NCBI GenBank assembly: GCA_000469685.2
Contig: LS997567.1
Span: 11,235,325 to 11,299,324 of the forward strand
Reading direction: 5' to 3'
Length of the DNA: 64,000 bases
Source of the DNA: Haemonchus contortus
Lineage: Eukaryota > Nematoda > Chromadorea > Rhabditida > Trichostrongylidae
Every line of letters starts with the position of its first letter. The stretch's first letter is position 1. Shown piece after piece: positions 1 to 12,180 of this stretch. The position numbers and the translations under genes were made by a program. The notes beneath the pieces were generated by a model that was not told where the DNA came from, did not search any database, and worked only from the letters and a program-made list of their open reading frames with translations.

Positions 1-1599
1 CTTGAAATTTCATTTTCTCACTATTCTTATCATTGCCATCACTTTCATAGGTGTAAGTTGAGGTTAGTCACGATCAAGGGGAATCGCGTAATTAAGATGA
101 GGTTAGTCACTAATGAGGTCACTTCGCACCTCGGCGCGAAGAAATGCATTCAGGACTAACGTCCCACACCCACGTGTCTTAGGAGCTTTCATGGACCGAA
201 ATATTAAAAAGTTAACTTTTTCGAATTTTGAATTCACCACCTTGTGAAGCACGACGAGCTGAGTCGAACTATGTAAAATTGTATATGTGGAAAGTGGAAA
301 CTCATCTAGTTATAAAGAAAGGACCCAGAAAGACGCGAATCCGGGTTTTTTGTATGACTTTTTGAATAATTAGGGTACGTATGGTAGGTAGTAGAGAATG
401 AAAAAAACTGTATCCCGCTCGCGGAGACTTGCGTGTTATAAAGAAAGGGGACCATGAGCAAAATGAGCGTAACTTGAGTAAAAACACGCAGTAAATTCAG
501 AATAAGAGGAGAGTGAATCATGTTATTGAACACACAGGACTCGAGCAAGACTCCCTTCACGGCGAGCAGGGCGTACATGAAGAATGTCGGTATGTGGGTA
601 CTCCGCTGGAAATCATTAGCTGCTAATCTTTTGGACCAATAATGCTTTCATATTCAAGAGCTCATAAAAATGCGAGCACTAAAATTACAACATTGGAAAT
701 AAGATCACATGCAAGTCTAGTAGTTAGCGTCCGAATCCAAACGCTCCAACATGGGCAACCGCCTACGACGACAAATTTTGGCCATTCCACTATTTCGTTA
801 CTGTGTCGGATCATTGCGAACGGGCATTGATCAACTCTGAATAGGGAACACTGATGAGTATGGGCATCCCTTCTGGCGTTCCACTGAAAGGCAAGGAATG
901 AGAGAATCGAGTGAGATGCTTTAGAATGTTGAAAACTTCATAGCTTCATATACGCACAGCGGTGTAATGTCTACAGGAGACAAAGAATATGAATCAATAG
1001 TGGCAAATTATGTGTATGCTGACTACCATGGACATTATAAACGGATTACGCCATGAATGATGAGGAAAAGATGGAATCTGTACTTTGTGACTTTTTTTAC
1101 TCATCAATACTACGACACGCCTACATAAAGTGATAGGCCTGTCTGCGGGGCATGCCCCAGAACGAATAGTGTTGAAGTCGAAAGTATTGACAGCGAAAAT
1201 TTAGCATTCGGATCGCTGTTGCTTTGAAGCCGATGGAAAATGGTTAGAGATCAGCGGTGAACTGTTCGCAGTGGGCGAAAGCGCATTTAGGTGAGAAGAA
1301 CTCTAAACAAAAATCCGCAGCTCTTCTCCTAAACAGTAGTTTTAAGAAGTAGCTCGACAGTAGCAATATACCCAAGTGGGCACCGCGAAACCTAATAATT
1401 TCTCGAATAGTCCAACACGATCTGGAGACTGCAGCAAATCAGATTGCCTCTGAATGAATGAAATTGGAATGTTATTGTAAAAGATGGCATATATTCAAAA
1501 AGGGAAACGTTCACGGAAGAAGTAATTTTCGTGGAGATGAGCGAAGTCAATGCAAGAAATGAGTTGGCCCAATATGTAAAACGAAAGAGGCGGAAATTG
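1..1599. other. Unassigned intergenic DNA
   Basis: I see no recognisable gene here. A short direct repeat (GAGGTTAGTCAC) occurs near 60 and 101. The string GTTATAAAGAAAGG recurs near 310 and 434. Open frames are short, contain no recognisable domain, and are consistent with chance. Confidence 0.5.
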
Positions 1600-1676
1600 A
1601 GCAGTATTGTACTCGTTATCCACGTCTGCGCTCGTTTTTGAGGAGCGCAGACGTAGATAACGAGTACAATACTGCT
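1600..1676. repeat. Near-perfect 34-bp stem hairpin
   Basis: Arms 1600-1633 and 1643-1676 are reverse complements over 34 bases, with one mismatch and a 9-base loop (GTTTTTGAG). On the minus-strand transcript the single mismatch becomes a G-U pair, so the RNA would pair along its whole length. It could be a microRNA-like or small-RNA hairpin, or a tiny foldback element. The sequence alone cannot decide. Confidence 0.8.
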
Positions 1677-1849
1677 ACTAATTCATGGTCAATCGACGGC
1701 TGCGACGGATGAATCCGTTTGCGACTGATTAATCCGCCGCGAACCGTCGTTTCACTATCACTTGGCCGAAGTACTTCAATAATGCTAAAAGTAGGATCAT
1801 CGGAAAGCTCTCCTCGTGAAGAATCTATACATATAATCTAACAACTTTT

Positions 1850-2480
1850 CAATTTTCTTGAATTTTTTGCCTTCCTATCCGGGAAAAACGGAAATTTAGT
1901 TTCTCAGCACAGTATCGTAAGTCCTCGACCTATGTTCATGAGCCCAATTTCTTTGATCACAACGGGGTGTTACTTGCGGATATGACAGCATCGTAAACTC
2001 TTCCCTTCAATTGAAAACTTCGTTTTCAGTTCCTAAAAGGCATGAATCCCGCTGTAATCGAGAAGCCATAATTCTGATCGTTTTGATATCCCTCATGAAA
2101 TAATCTAGACACTTGCAGCTGAAAGCAGCGGTGCCAAACGTATTACCAGTTTCTTTGACGTTTGTTACTTCTTTCAACCATGTATTTCGTATGAAGACCG
2201 TATGATAGGCTCGCTTGTGGAGAATCCAGTCATGTCACGAACTTTTGATTTTCTTCAATTTCGCAGCATCATTTTCATGGAGGGCAAAGAGTGAGTGTTC
2301 AGTACCTGGGGTGTTTTCTGCAGATATAACATCGTCGTAAACTCTCTACTTTGATAGAATACTTCATTCTGGTTTCTGAAAGGCCTATTTGGCGTTATAT
2401 CCGAGGTAAGCATGAAATTATGTTCAGATTGATATACTTTGCGATCGAATACAAAAATTTCAGCTGAAAACAGTGATTTC
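1850..2480 (+). repeat. Dispersed repeat family C, two copies in tandem
   Basis: Two diverged copies, about 1855-2060 and 2240-2480, share strings such as GATATGACAGCATCGTAAAC and GATATAACATCGTCGTAAAC, followed by an imperfect TTCGTTTTCAGTTCCTAAAAGG-type block. A third copy lies inverted at about 13180-13530. No coding function is apparent. It is probably a non-autonomous repeat. Confidence 0.6.
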
Positions 2481-2489
2481 AATGACTAA

Positions 2490-3585
2490 CTCTTCGAAAA
2501 TTCGCTAGTTCTTTCCTGATTATGATAATAGATTCATGAATGGCCTCCTAATCGAACGTTGAGCTAATTGACTCCTCGCCATCGATCTCTATTGGCCTAT
2601 CGCGCTCGCTATTGCCGAGTTCACTCGAGGGCACGCCTGTTGACCCACAGTGGTATGCAACTGGCAGAATGATACGACCACTATATGAGAAATACTGTTC
2701 GACTAAGTATATCAGGTCTACTTGTAGTACCTTGAATCGCGTGCAATTTGAATTTTTGCTTGTTCAAACCCGCTAGCGTGATTTCCACCAGCTTCCCATT
2801 CGATGGGAATCGGGGGACACTGACACTAATAACCGGCCGAATCAGCATAGAGGATCACACATTACTTGCCAACGATGCTTTTTCAGCGTGTGCAAGCGTT
2901 GTGCACGACTGAGGATCAGAACCCATACGGAATCCATGTTGGGTACAAACATGAGACGCGTGCACTCCTCTGCACCATTGGCCTGTTCAAATTGAGAACA
3001 TTCCAATCAACCATTTGAGCGGTTCAGGATGGCTGCCGTAACAGTAGGAGATGGGCGACTTCTGACGTGTCAGTTCATGTCACGACATGATTTACTCACC
3101 AGTTTTATTAAACTCACATTGTGTTCAAAATATAAATGCAATTATATTTTATTACAAGACAAGACAAGATGGGCCAATTACTTCCAATAATATCAAAGAC
3201 CTTTAAGTTTTCAGGGTGAGTCTCGAAGAGGAAATATGTAACTCTTGCATGGTTATCAACTGGTTAGAACGCTTCCATTGCTTTTGAAATTGCTACTGAA
3301 TCTAACACTCATGCGGCTCATGAAAACATGACCTTGCCCACCCAGACAGTCCTAAGAAAATCGACTCATGTTACTAGGTCAACTACTGACCAACAGTCAG
3401 GCGAACATATATATAGCGTATATATGTATACGTACATATATATACATATATAATATATAGACATAAATATGTATTTGAATTGCGAATCGATTGGATTACT
3501 AACTTTTCACCCTCAGAGATTAAGTTCCACATCATCGACAGAAGATTAACGGCACTTCAAACTAGCTAATTGTGACTATGTTTTC
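2490..3585. other. Unassigned intergenic DNA with AT-rich block
   Basis: No gene is recognisable. An alternating AT block with imperfect ATATATGTATAC motifs occupies about 3408-3470. Confidence 0.5.
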
Positions 3586-3589
3586 TTAA

Positions 3590-3930
3590 AGGCACAGTAC
3601 ACGATGGAAATGGTTTCTGAGATTCCCCTACAGGATGAATTTGAGGTCCCGCGTATACCACATCTCGCACTATTGGGTCGGAGAACGGCCGAGTTAGGGA
3701 GTTATAGAGGCCCAAAGATTGGCTCGTGTGTATCCTTGGACGAGTTTCACCGGCAATGTAGAAGCTGTACCGATTACAAGAGAACCCATGTGGGGAGTTC
3801 AAACAACTTGTCATGTCACATAGCGACAGTGAGAGACAGTTCTGTACAGTTCTGGCTTGATGTAATCAGATCTTTGTGCAATTGCAATAACGGAAATCTC
3901 GTCCGAATACCCCTTATTACCCCTTAACAT
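3590..3930 (-). repeat. Dispersed repeat D, copy 1 (possible exon relic)
   Basis: Read on the minus strand, this stretch matches 42740-43050 (+) over about 300 bases. Shared landmarks include AGAACTGTACAGAA, CACATGGGTTC and ACATTGCCGGTG or its variant. The minus frame reads like copy 2 in places (PHGF, RPRTHT or RPRIHT, LYN) but has stops. It could be a small mobile repeat or two pseudogene copies of a host exon. Confidence 0.55.
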
Positions 3931-4324
3931 TTCCGTCATAGTCAAACCTCTATTTTCCCTAGTTTTGAGTAGCCATATGTCCCCCAAAATCGGCGAATTC
4001 TCTCGCTTTCTTCACTAACCATGAACTATTCCCGATCTATACTTCCACTTTTCGAATGAAAACGGGTACCTCAAACTTATCGTGAGCTGTGCCTTCATAT
4101 AACCGGATCATTCGACAGAGCGAGCTGAAGCGTTTTGGCTAAAACTTGCTTAACCTCTTCCAATTAGGAGTTACAATCAGTTCTTCCCACATAATGCAAC
4201 TGAAACTATTCTCTGAGTGGAGAGCTGTAGTAGAGGGATTTTGAAACAGAAAGCTGTAATGATGGCATATACAACATAGCATTGGAAAGGGTTTCCTGCA
4301 TGTTAATAATTATCAGACATGTGG

Positions 4325-4405
4325 CGTGCCCTGAGTGGGTGATAGCGAAGGCCATCGGTCATTAGATATCGATGGTGAGGGGTCGACTCGAGTTAATTAG
4401 AAGAC
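4325..4405 (+). repeat. Possible tRNA-derived SINE fragment
   Basis: GAGTGGGTGATAGCGAAGG resembles a polymerase III box A. GAGGGGTCGACTCGAGTT, about 40 bases downstream, resembles box B, with a plausible anticodon-arm pairing (CATCG and CGATG) between them. The acceptor stem is not convincing, so this is not called as a functional tRNA. Confidence 0.3.
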
Positions 4406-4429
4406 AATGCAGCCTTCTACCTTCAAAGT

Positions 4430-5575
4430 TTTACGTAATTTCATGACGTACCACAACGATTAGGGCAGCGTAACATAGCAACAGAGCAGCAGCAACTACG
4501 CATGTTTTGTCGAATCACGATTTTACAGGATTTACTTTACTTACGATCTCACCTGACAGGCATTGAGTAGGCAACCAAAATGAACTGTGCAAAGTTTTTC
4601 ATTTATCAAAAAAAGACTTGTTCGCAGTGCAAATTCTCAATGTTCACATCATGGCCGATCAAAATTGAAATTGGAATCGTGCAATGACCAGAGTCATTCT
4701 GCATTGTGCACTGGCCGTTTTCGGACAATGGTCTCCGGCCCGCCAATTTCCTGCGAAAGGCGAGATATTCTCGATTACGGCTGATTATGCCTCCAGCTGT
4801 TCTTCAATCGAAAACAACAGCGTTTTGCTGCTTGAAAAGGTTCGCACTATCGAAAAAGGCCCCTGTGGAATTCCGTCCGGCTGATGTATACCGGAAGGGT
4901 CCCACGTTGCAGGGCAAGCCTAGACTGGTTAAAAGCACTTTTTCTTTTGAAGCCCTTCCAATTTCGAATCTCCGTTCCATGCCTGCATGCAAGACTAAAT
5001 TTCTTTGAAAATCAATAACCCGGCAATAGGAAAAAGATCTCGAGAACTCAATGAAAAGGAGTGTGCTGGTAAGCGTACTTTCACAGTTTACATGGAAAAC
5101 TTTTCAATGTTCCTGACATTCCTGTTATCAGAAACCAGGCGGCTACGCACGCTATAGCGTGCGCTGGGGGCTCTAGCCATGAGGGACGGAGCCACATGAG
5201 CTTCTGATTTTCATTATGGACGTTCATCATCTGAGCCTCTTCCCTGACACTTCTGTAGCGGCCATCATTTTTTTGGGATGTGAAACGGCGCTGTGTGTGG
5301 CCATGGAAATTACTCCGATCTATCCAAATCAATACCTCTACAGTCCATGTAGTCGAAGAAACTCTGTGCAGTTCGGGCTGTGTGTGGTCATGAACACTAA
5401 CTTTGAAAGGCAAGCCCTTTGGGTAGTTGCAGGGATTTACACGTCTCTACAGGATATGCACCTGTAAGACCGAGGTTATTGTAGAATTTATTTTATAAAG
5501 TCTGAAATTAATCTAGTGCATTTGCTCTTGTGTAGAAGGGACTACTGTGTAAGGAACCATGGATACTAACTTTTA
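4430..5575. other. Unassigned DNA with an 18-bp perfect palindrome
   Basis: No gene is recognised. CGCACGCTATAGCGTGCG at 5146-5163 is a perfect 18-base palindrome. Overlapping open frames on both strands between 4700 and 5470 show no domain I know. Confidence 0.5.
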
Positions 5576-5902
5576 GAAAATTTTTAGCCTAATTTCTGAA
5601 AGAGTTAAAAGGTATACCCTAGTTGTACACCTATGTGTTCAGAGTTTCTGTGAAGGACAGATGTATAAATTTTTGATCTCAGCCTCGCCCCCTTCTTTAC
5701 AAACCTTATTAATTTCAGACTTCGAACAACATTACTTTTAATACCTCCTGACACCTTTTTCCCTCGTTCTAAAACGCATCCGAAGAGACTTAGTAATTTT
5801 GATGAAGCCCACTTCAGTGCCAGTCCCGCCCACTTGTGGAATCTGACCACATTTGTTTTACTACATCTTACCACTTTTTTCCCGCATTCCACAACATTTC
5901 TA

Positions 5903-7145
5903 TTAGGTTGTCGGAAAAGTATTTGCGCCTTTTGCAATTTTTTTTTGAATTTATTTTTTTTCCTTCACAATAACTAAGAATTAACAAATATATGCACCAT
6001 CATTATCGACAAGGTATTGCTATTCACCAGGCAACTTGTGGTTCCTGCTTGCGCAGAATTCCTGAGGTTTCGAGGAGGAAAACTCGTCAATGTACGTTTC
6101 GAGTTGATTCACATAATTTAACTTCTTATTTTTCGTATGGTCCGACAGCGACAGGGGCAGATGATAATCCCTTGGAGTTAGGTCTGGTGAATACGATGGG
6201 TGGGCCATAACATGCCATCTCAGGCTTTGAAGCTTCTTCTGGGTCTCCTTCGAAAAGTGTGGGCGAGCACTGTCGTGGAGAAAATAGACTTTCCCGAGTT
6301 TCTCTCTTAGAGCTGCAGCAATCCGGTCCACAGAGCACACTGGGCTTCAGTGCTGACAGCGGAGTTTTGGTGGTAGAAAGTCCCAGTGACCGATCCTGTT
6401 GAATGGCTTAAAACGCTTGGCATTGCCTTCTGAGGTAGGAATTCTGGATTGGAGGTCGGGATTCCATGCTCTACGCATCTAAGCCACTGGCGCTTCCTCG
6501 TGTGGTTCAAGTAGGGAACACACTTCTCGTCGCTAGTGATTAAGTCTTCCAGCCATGCGAAGGTGCGTCGCAAAGTCATCAAGTTTAGGCATGAATCCCT
6601 CTTCATTTGGATGTCGTGACCACCCAGATCAAAACGTATCCATATCTCCGAATCTCCATGACTTTCCAAGGCGATGCAAATGGACAGCTGTTGTGTCGTG
6701 ATGGCTATGAGCTCCTGTTTCAGCTGATGAGTACTAAACTTAGAATCTTTTCCAACCAGCTTCAGGAGATAGTCATCATTAAGCTCAGCTAGTCTCCTAA
6801 ATCGTGGTTCTTCGGTCCAGTCAAAGTGGCCATTTTTGAACTTCTTGTACCAACTTTTTGATGTGCTATTAGAGACAATGAATGGTCCTATCGCATCGCC
6901 TATCCCCCTGTCGCTCAATTTGGATTAACATTTTTTTCTGAACTTATGAAGAAAAGATAGTCTGACTGGCTTTGAGTCGAGAGCGATTCTTGCAGCCATA
7001 ACCGTTGAGAAATGCTACGGCAGATATGGTGTGGAGAGCGCACTGACCTGCACTTACACATATTCCGCAGTGAAGGCTCTAGAGCAATCCCCAAAGATTT
7101 CACAACATGGAACCAAAATGCGCAAATACTTTTCCGACAACCTAA
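5903..7145 (-). mobile_element. Mariner element (about 1.24 kb) with TA duplication
   Basis: Inverted ends TTAGGTTGTCGGAAAAGTAT and its complement ATACTTTTCCGACAACCTAA bound 1,243 bases. TA precedes the left end (5901-5902) and follows the right end (7146-7147). Removing it restores a normal family-1 unit (TTCTATAGATAGAGTTATAAAT), which confirms a clean insertion. The transposase lies on the minus strand and is broken. Confidence 0.92.
6020..6918 (-). pseudogene. Mariner transposase pseudogene
   Basis: A mariner (D,D34D) transposase catalyses cut-and-paste transposition in the nucleus. The minus frame 6918-6307 shows the second DNA-binding region (STSKSWYKKFKNGHFD, then THQLKQEL) and the first catalytic block (WLEDLITSDEKCVPY, where families usually have GDEKW). 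The frame then shifts. The second block continues at 6340-6020 with HDSARPHF and SYSPDLTPRDYH, which carry the other two catalytic aspartates. At least one frameshift and substitutions such as W to C in DEKC make it non-functional. The N-terminal helix-turn-helix is partly outside this frame, towards 7100. Confidence 0.88.
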
Positions 7146-8094
7146 TAGATAGAGTTATAAATTTTTGTCCGAGCCCCGCCCACTTCATTGCCAACCACGG
7201 GCTCTGGGATTTGGCTACATTTGTTCTTCCACACCTCAATACCTTTTTTCCGCAACCCAGAACGCTTCTGAATAGAGTTATAAATTTTTAGTGCCTGCCC
7301 ATTTTAGTGCCAACCCGCCCACTTCTACGATTTGACCACAGTTGTTCTCTTACACCTTAATGCCTTTTTGCTGCATCCCAGAATGCTTCTGAATAGAGTA
7401 ATAAATTTTTGTCTCAGCCCCGCCAACTTCAGTGCCAACCCGCCCTCTTCTGGGATTTGACCACATTTGTTCTTTTACACCTTCAGGCCTTTTTGCTGCA
7501 TCCCGGAACGTTTCTCAATAAAATTATAAAATTTCGCCTAAGCCCCGTCCACTTTAGTACCATCCCCGCCCACTTCGAGGATTTGGTCACATTTGTTCCA
7601 TTACCTCCAACCACTTTCTTCCATTTTAGAACGTTTCCAAGCAAAAGTGCATTAATTTTTGAAAAGTGGCTTTTGTCTCAACGCACGCCCCGCCCATCGT
7701 GGGCGGGGCTTCGCTAAGCTTGCGCATGCCCAGCCCTGATTACTCTTTTTACTCTTTCTTTTACATCTTTTTTACTGGCCTCTGCGCCTTAATTGAATCG
7801 AGTTATGAATACATCTGAAAAGCATCGCCCATTTTGAGAAAGCTCCGCCCACACCAAGTGGGTCTCCTCGGTCTGGTTCCTCGCCTCTGAACATTTTCCC
7901 CGGTGTCTAGACTTTTCCGAAGCAGAAATAAGATATTTGGTTCATGGCACCGCCCATACCGGCGCTTGCCTCGTCTCTCGTGGGCGCAGAGCTCCTATGT
8001 GCTCTGTTAATTTTGTCTCAGGCTCCACCTATCCCGAACTTGTCTCAATCTCTCCAGGCGCTTCTTCAGATGATACCGAACCGAATTTCGTGAC

Positions 8095-8160
8095 GGACAA
8101 ACAAACAAACAAACAAACAAACAAACAGACAAACAGACAAACAGACACACCAAACCTGTG
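8095..8160. repeat. CAAA/CAGA microsatellite at the end of repeat family 1
   Basis: Tandem ACAA then ACAG tetranucleotides form the characteristic tail of family 1. They are followed by a short GTGGTTTATATA block where the next transposon begins. Confidence 0.85.
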
Positions 8161-8169
8161 GTTTATATA

Positions 8170-9434
8170 GGGTGTCCCGAAAGTTTTGAGAAAACTTTGG
8201 TCATGAATTTCGCAACCATGTTGCGCAAGAAAGCGCCGAAGCGGATCCACGGAGAAAAGGTCAGTAAAAGGTCACGCTTGATAGATCATCATAACAAGAG
8301 AACTGTATTGCACTTCATCTTTGGAAGTAACTTATCATCATTTGATTTATGTCCGACCGACACGACTACCGGAGCCTTCTGCTTCACCATTACGAAACTG
8401 ATCACCTCGACACTTAGGCTCGGAATGAGATATGGTGACTGAATGACAGCAGTGACCTTCTGTTGTCACCTACCATAAATGGCACGACCGCTTCCTTTCA
8501 GAAGATATTTGCTTTGACGAAGCTTGTCTAAGCGAACGTCCACTGTCCTCAAATACCAACACTGTTCTGGCCTCCCGTCAGAGCGATCCCCCTCAATGTC
8601 ACAGGATATGGAATAGACGGTGCCTACTCCCTATTCCAACATTCATGACGCTCGGCGCAAAAGTCACCTTTAAAGCAGACTCTTTGCAAGTATCGCTCAT
8701 TCCTTGGCTGAGCAGCAGCTTGAGTGTGAGTCAGTGTGCGCCAGAAGCTCCTCGGCTGTAAGCAAACGACGACATCAACCGACTCAATTATTGCTCAGAA
8801 TAAAAATTGGGTACCATATGAAAATCCACACAGGAAATCTCAATGCCTACCAGTGGACGTAGGGCCACAGCTCGCTACAAAGCGAGGAGACATGCCAAGA
8901 AGGACATGAGCTCATTCTTCCTCTGCTTAACCTGATGTTTTTCTGAGATCCTACCAGAGTGTACTGCAGTAAAGGCAGGAGGATTCTATTACCGGCTGAC
9001 TAAAATGGTGCCCCGAGCTCAGATTTCTCACCGGTTACAGGGAAATTTTCGATTGTGATGAGTAATGCTCGACCACTCCGGGCGAGAAAGTCGATGGATG
9101 AGCTGGAAAGACCTGGCATTACCTGACTACCCCACTCCCCACATATTCACCTGACCTTATCCCATATGACTGCCATATTTTCAGGAGCCCACATACCTGC
9201 TCTACAGGAAAAAATTCACCAACTGTCGAGAGGTCAAGTGGGTGGTAGATGAATGAATTGCGTCATGCCTTTCTTCAAACTGGAGGAATGGCGTCAATGC
9301 CCTGTTCGGTTGATGGAGAGACATTGTTGCAAAGAAGGGCAACTATCCTGATCACTGATCTAAGTTAGCTGTCGTAGTTATTTTGTGTTGAAAAAAGCGG
9401 CTGAATTTTCTCAAAACTTTTGGGTTTCGAACAA
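8170..9434 (+). mobile_element. Degenerate mariner-like element
   Basis: The left end GGGTGTCCCGAAAGTTTTGAG is preceded by TA, in the TATATA terminus of the family-1 repeat. The decayed complementary right end, TTTCTCAAAACTTTTGGG, lies near 9411-9428. Inside, plus-strand fragments read like the mariner C-terminus: a YSPDLIPYDCHIF-type string near 9140-9185, then KKFTNCREVKWVVDE, then NWRNGVNALFG before a stop. Many stops and shifts are present. Length of about 1.26 kb fits a full-size element. Confidence 0.7.
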
Positions 9435-9499
9435 AATTTCTCATTTTCACGTTTTATTGGGTACCCGAAAACCATCCCTAGTCCTTGTTACCGAGCCAT

Positions 9500-12180
9500 G
9501 ACGAAACGACAAAATCCCCGACACTGGAGTTCCTGGCAATCTCCCTTACTCAATTCTTAGGCAAGACAGATCTGCCCGAAAAGTTGGAGGAGTTTGTGCC
9601 GTAGTTCACAGTGTTCTCCTTTTTGAATGAATACAATTCAATCGCCCCCTACTTATGGCAGGTGTGATATGCTTTGACAACTTACTACCAGGGAATGGGA
9701 AGCAAAGATTCCATCTGATTTACCGCCCACCAAATTCGACTACTGTCTAGGATCAGATTCTGTTATCGATTCTATTTGACCTTACCTCTGCGAGACCGAT
9801 CTCAACAACCGTAAGGCGATTTGAACGTCAACATTGAGTAGAACACTCTACTGGCTCGCCTCCCGCAACCAGATTTCTCTCTATTTTCGATGCCCTATCG
9901 CTCACTCAATTTGTTAGCATCCCTACACGTCAAGCAAGGTATTGGATATTGTGCAATTAACACGTGATAGTATTTCACAGGCTGCTCAGCTGTGCCCTCT
10001 TTCCTCGGCTGATCATGGTATACATAGTCTCGTTCTTCTTGCTTAACGCTCAGAAATCTGATAAATATGATTATCAGAGACTTCAAGAAAATGGAAAAGG
10101 ATGTTATAAAATATCACCTCGTGCACATAGATTGGCTAACAGTCTTTTCGAACTATGAGACTATCGATGATGTTTACGCAAGGCTCTGTTGTTTAATGCA
10201 TTTTGTTCCAAAGAAATGTTTCAAAAGCTGCACAGAGAGCAATCCCCGACCCATATCGAATCTTCAGCAGCAGCGTGGACGACTCTTTTACCAAAATATC
10301 TATTCCAACAACTCTGCTGCTTATCCAGAAGTCAGCAGAAAGATAGATCGTCACCTCAGATGCTATCTAGCCTACAAGTAAAAAGACTAGCGGAGAAGGT
10401 AATTTGAAGTACCTCGCATGTTATGTAGATGAACTCATCGAGCGAAGACCGGTTACACATAGTCTCGAAGGAGGTAATGGTGTTGAGCACTCCACCAGTA
10501 GAGAAAAAGCTGAAGCCCTTGCGGATTTTTCCCATAGCATTTCTACCTTTATTCCGAATGCATCCATTCAGTCCCACCAGTCACTAGCGAGTGCTTTGAC
10601 CTACCTACCATTAGCCCGCAAATGGTTTCAAACCACCTTCAATCTCTGTAAAATTCGCTTTCTTTGGCTGCTGGCGGTATACCTCAATTGTTCCTCCGAG
10701 AGTTCGCAAAAGAGGTTGATACACCCCTCTCGCATGTATACAACATTTCTTTATTATTAGGGGAGTCCCTACATTTGGAAACATTTGTTTGTAACCCCTT
10801 GGCCGAAAATGAATGACTCTAAGTTAATATGCAATTTCGGGCCAATTAGTATTCTACCCAAGTCACTCAGAGCAATGGAAAAGATTGTGAATAGCTATCT
10901 ACTTGAATGGGTACTGAAGCTCCAATTCAATCCTCTGGAACAACACGTTTTTTTTCTCCCGGTTACATCCCCACATGACCTCAACTTGTTTGCTGTTCCC
11001 ATGACTGGACTAAAGCCATCGATTTTGACCAAAGGGTTTGTGTTGTTTGCTTTGATTTGACAAAAGCTTTCGATACTGCACACAGACTTAGCCTGCTGGC
11101 CAAACCTGAAAGCATGGGTGTCAGAGGGATACTACTCTGTTGATTGCAGTCTTATCTTCCTGACTGGAGAATGGGTGTGCATTTATGCGACTATGCATCT
11201 ACTGCTTGGGAATGTACATACTTCAGGCGCATCCTGCGGAGAAATCTTGTCTCGGCTTCTTCTTCTCATTTACACCCATAACCCCACTCCCTCCATTAAG
11301 ATTGTCACTAGGCTTTGAGTAGCACTTATGCGGATGATGTGAAGATATCTATTGCCTATAGCGAGCGGGATCCTGACGAGGCTTAGAGAATCTTAACCTA
11401 GGCTGTCGAGAATATGTTCAACTGGTGCGCTATATGGGGTCTATCTAGGGATCAATCCTCGGAGAAGACTACTTTCTCTCGGCTCATCTGAGTTGACGAT
11501 TTATTTCCCAAATGGACCCCTGGTAGCTAGGTCAGCAAAAATCATTTCTTCAGGAGACATACTGATTTCTGATTCAAAGTGGAGCACCCTAGTACAGGAA
11601 ATCTCAAACAAAGGCTCAGACTGGTCCATTTTCTGCTCAGGAATGTTCATACATCTGATCTCGCTGTATGGATCAGACTCTAAAAAATGTATGTTTTTTC
11701 TATAGTCGAGTACTGTAGTCTTGTCTGGAGTCCCCTGTTGAAGACGTGAAAAAAACTGAGGAATTCAAAAATCCTTCACGAAAATTCTATTCTATCGATA
11801 CTTTCCGAGTACATGTTACCCTCAAGCGTTACCGGCCTACCAAAATCGGCTCAGGGAGCTAAACTTGAAGAGTCTGTTCCATAGGCGTGTTGAAACTTAT
11901 CTGGCTATCTGGCTTCGGCTTTCAAACTTTCAAGAGGGTAGCGATGTATAGAGCCGTCACAGTTTTGGACCTTTCGATTTGCGGGCGAAAAGTACCTTCC
12001 AAGCTCTGCGTCACAAAATGGGCAGGCGACGTCAAGGACTACGAGGGAATACTTACATCATACGTATAACGAAGTGGCTGGAGTCTCTACCCACCCAATT
12101 CTTGGCGCTCAACAACTCATTTCAATTGAAATAGAAAGTCATAACGTAAAGTCATAACGAAAGTCAGTTTATTGCTTCGG
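9500..12180 (+). mobile_element. CR1-like non-LTR retrotransposon pseudogene
   Basis: Fragments in all three plus frames follow the order of a CR1-type pol. Endonuclease part: LIYRPPNSTT near 9715, then a WILC-type block near 9940. Linker: RDFKKMEKDVIKYH near 10075. Reverse transcriptase: SVPTF-like block, VTPWPKMND, NFGPISILPKSLRAMEKI near 10835-10885, FDLTKAFDT near 11050, and an intact YADDVKISIAYSE near 11325. The C-terminal region ends near 12060 (GRKVPSKLCVTKWAGDVKDY). Numerous frameshifts and stops show it is dead and old. It begins just after the preceding mariner-like element and appears 5' truncated. Confidence 0.82.

Larger units (their letters stand above)
5580..8167 (+). repeat. 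GC-hairpin composite repeat family 1, copy a
   Basis: This is a long composite repeat. Units of about 123 bases contain AGAGTTATAAATTTTTG and GCCCCGCCCACTT, then a TTTGACCACATTTGTTC-type block. They are tandemly repeated at 7148-7640, and older units lie at 5590-5900. A perfect hairpin (7687-7709, GCCCCGCCCA with TGGGCGGGGC) follows, then a single-copy tail (7740-8090), a CAAA/CAGA microsatellite (8095-8150) and TTTATATA. The same order recurs in copies b, c and d. A mariner element interrupts the array at 5903-7145. No protein is encoded. Confidence 0.75.

Noticed and set aside
4325..4405. Functional tRNA gene
   Set aside because: Box-like motifs are present but no seven-base acceptor stem closes. 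Kept only as a possible SINE fragment.
7140..7720. CRISPR-like array of regularly spaced repeats
   Set aside because: Repeat units of 123 bases are contiguous and diverged, with no unique spacers and no cas genes. The genome is eukaryotic.
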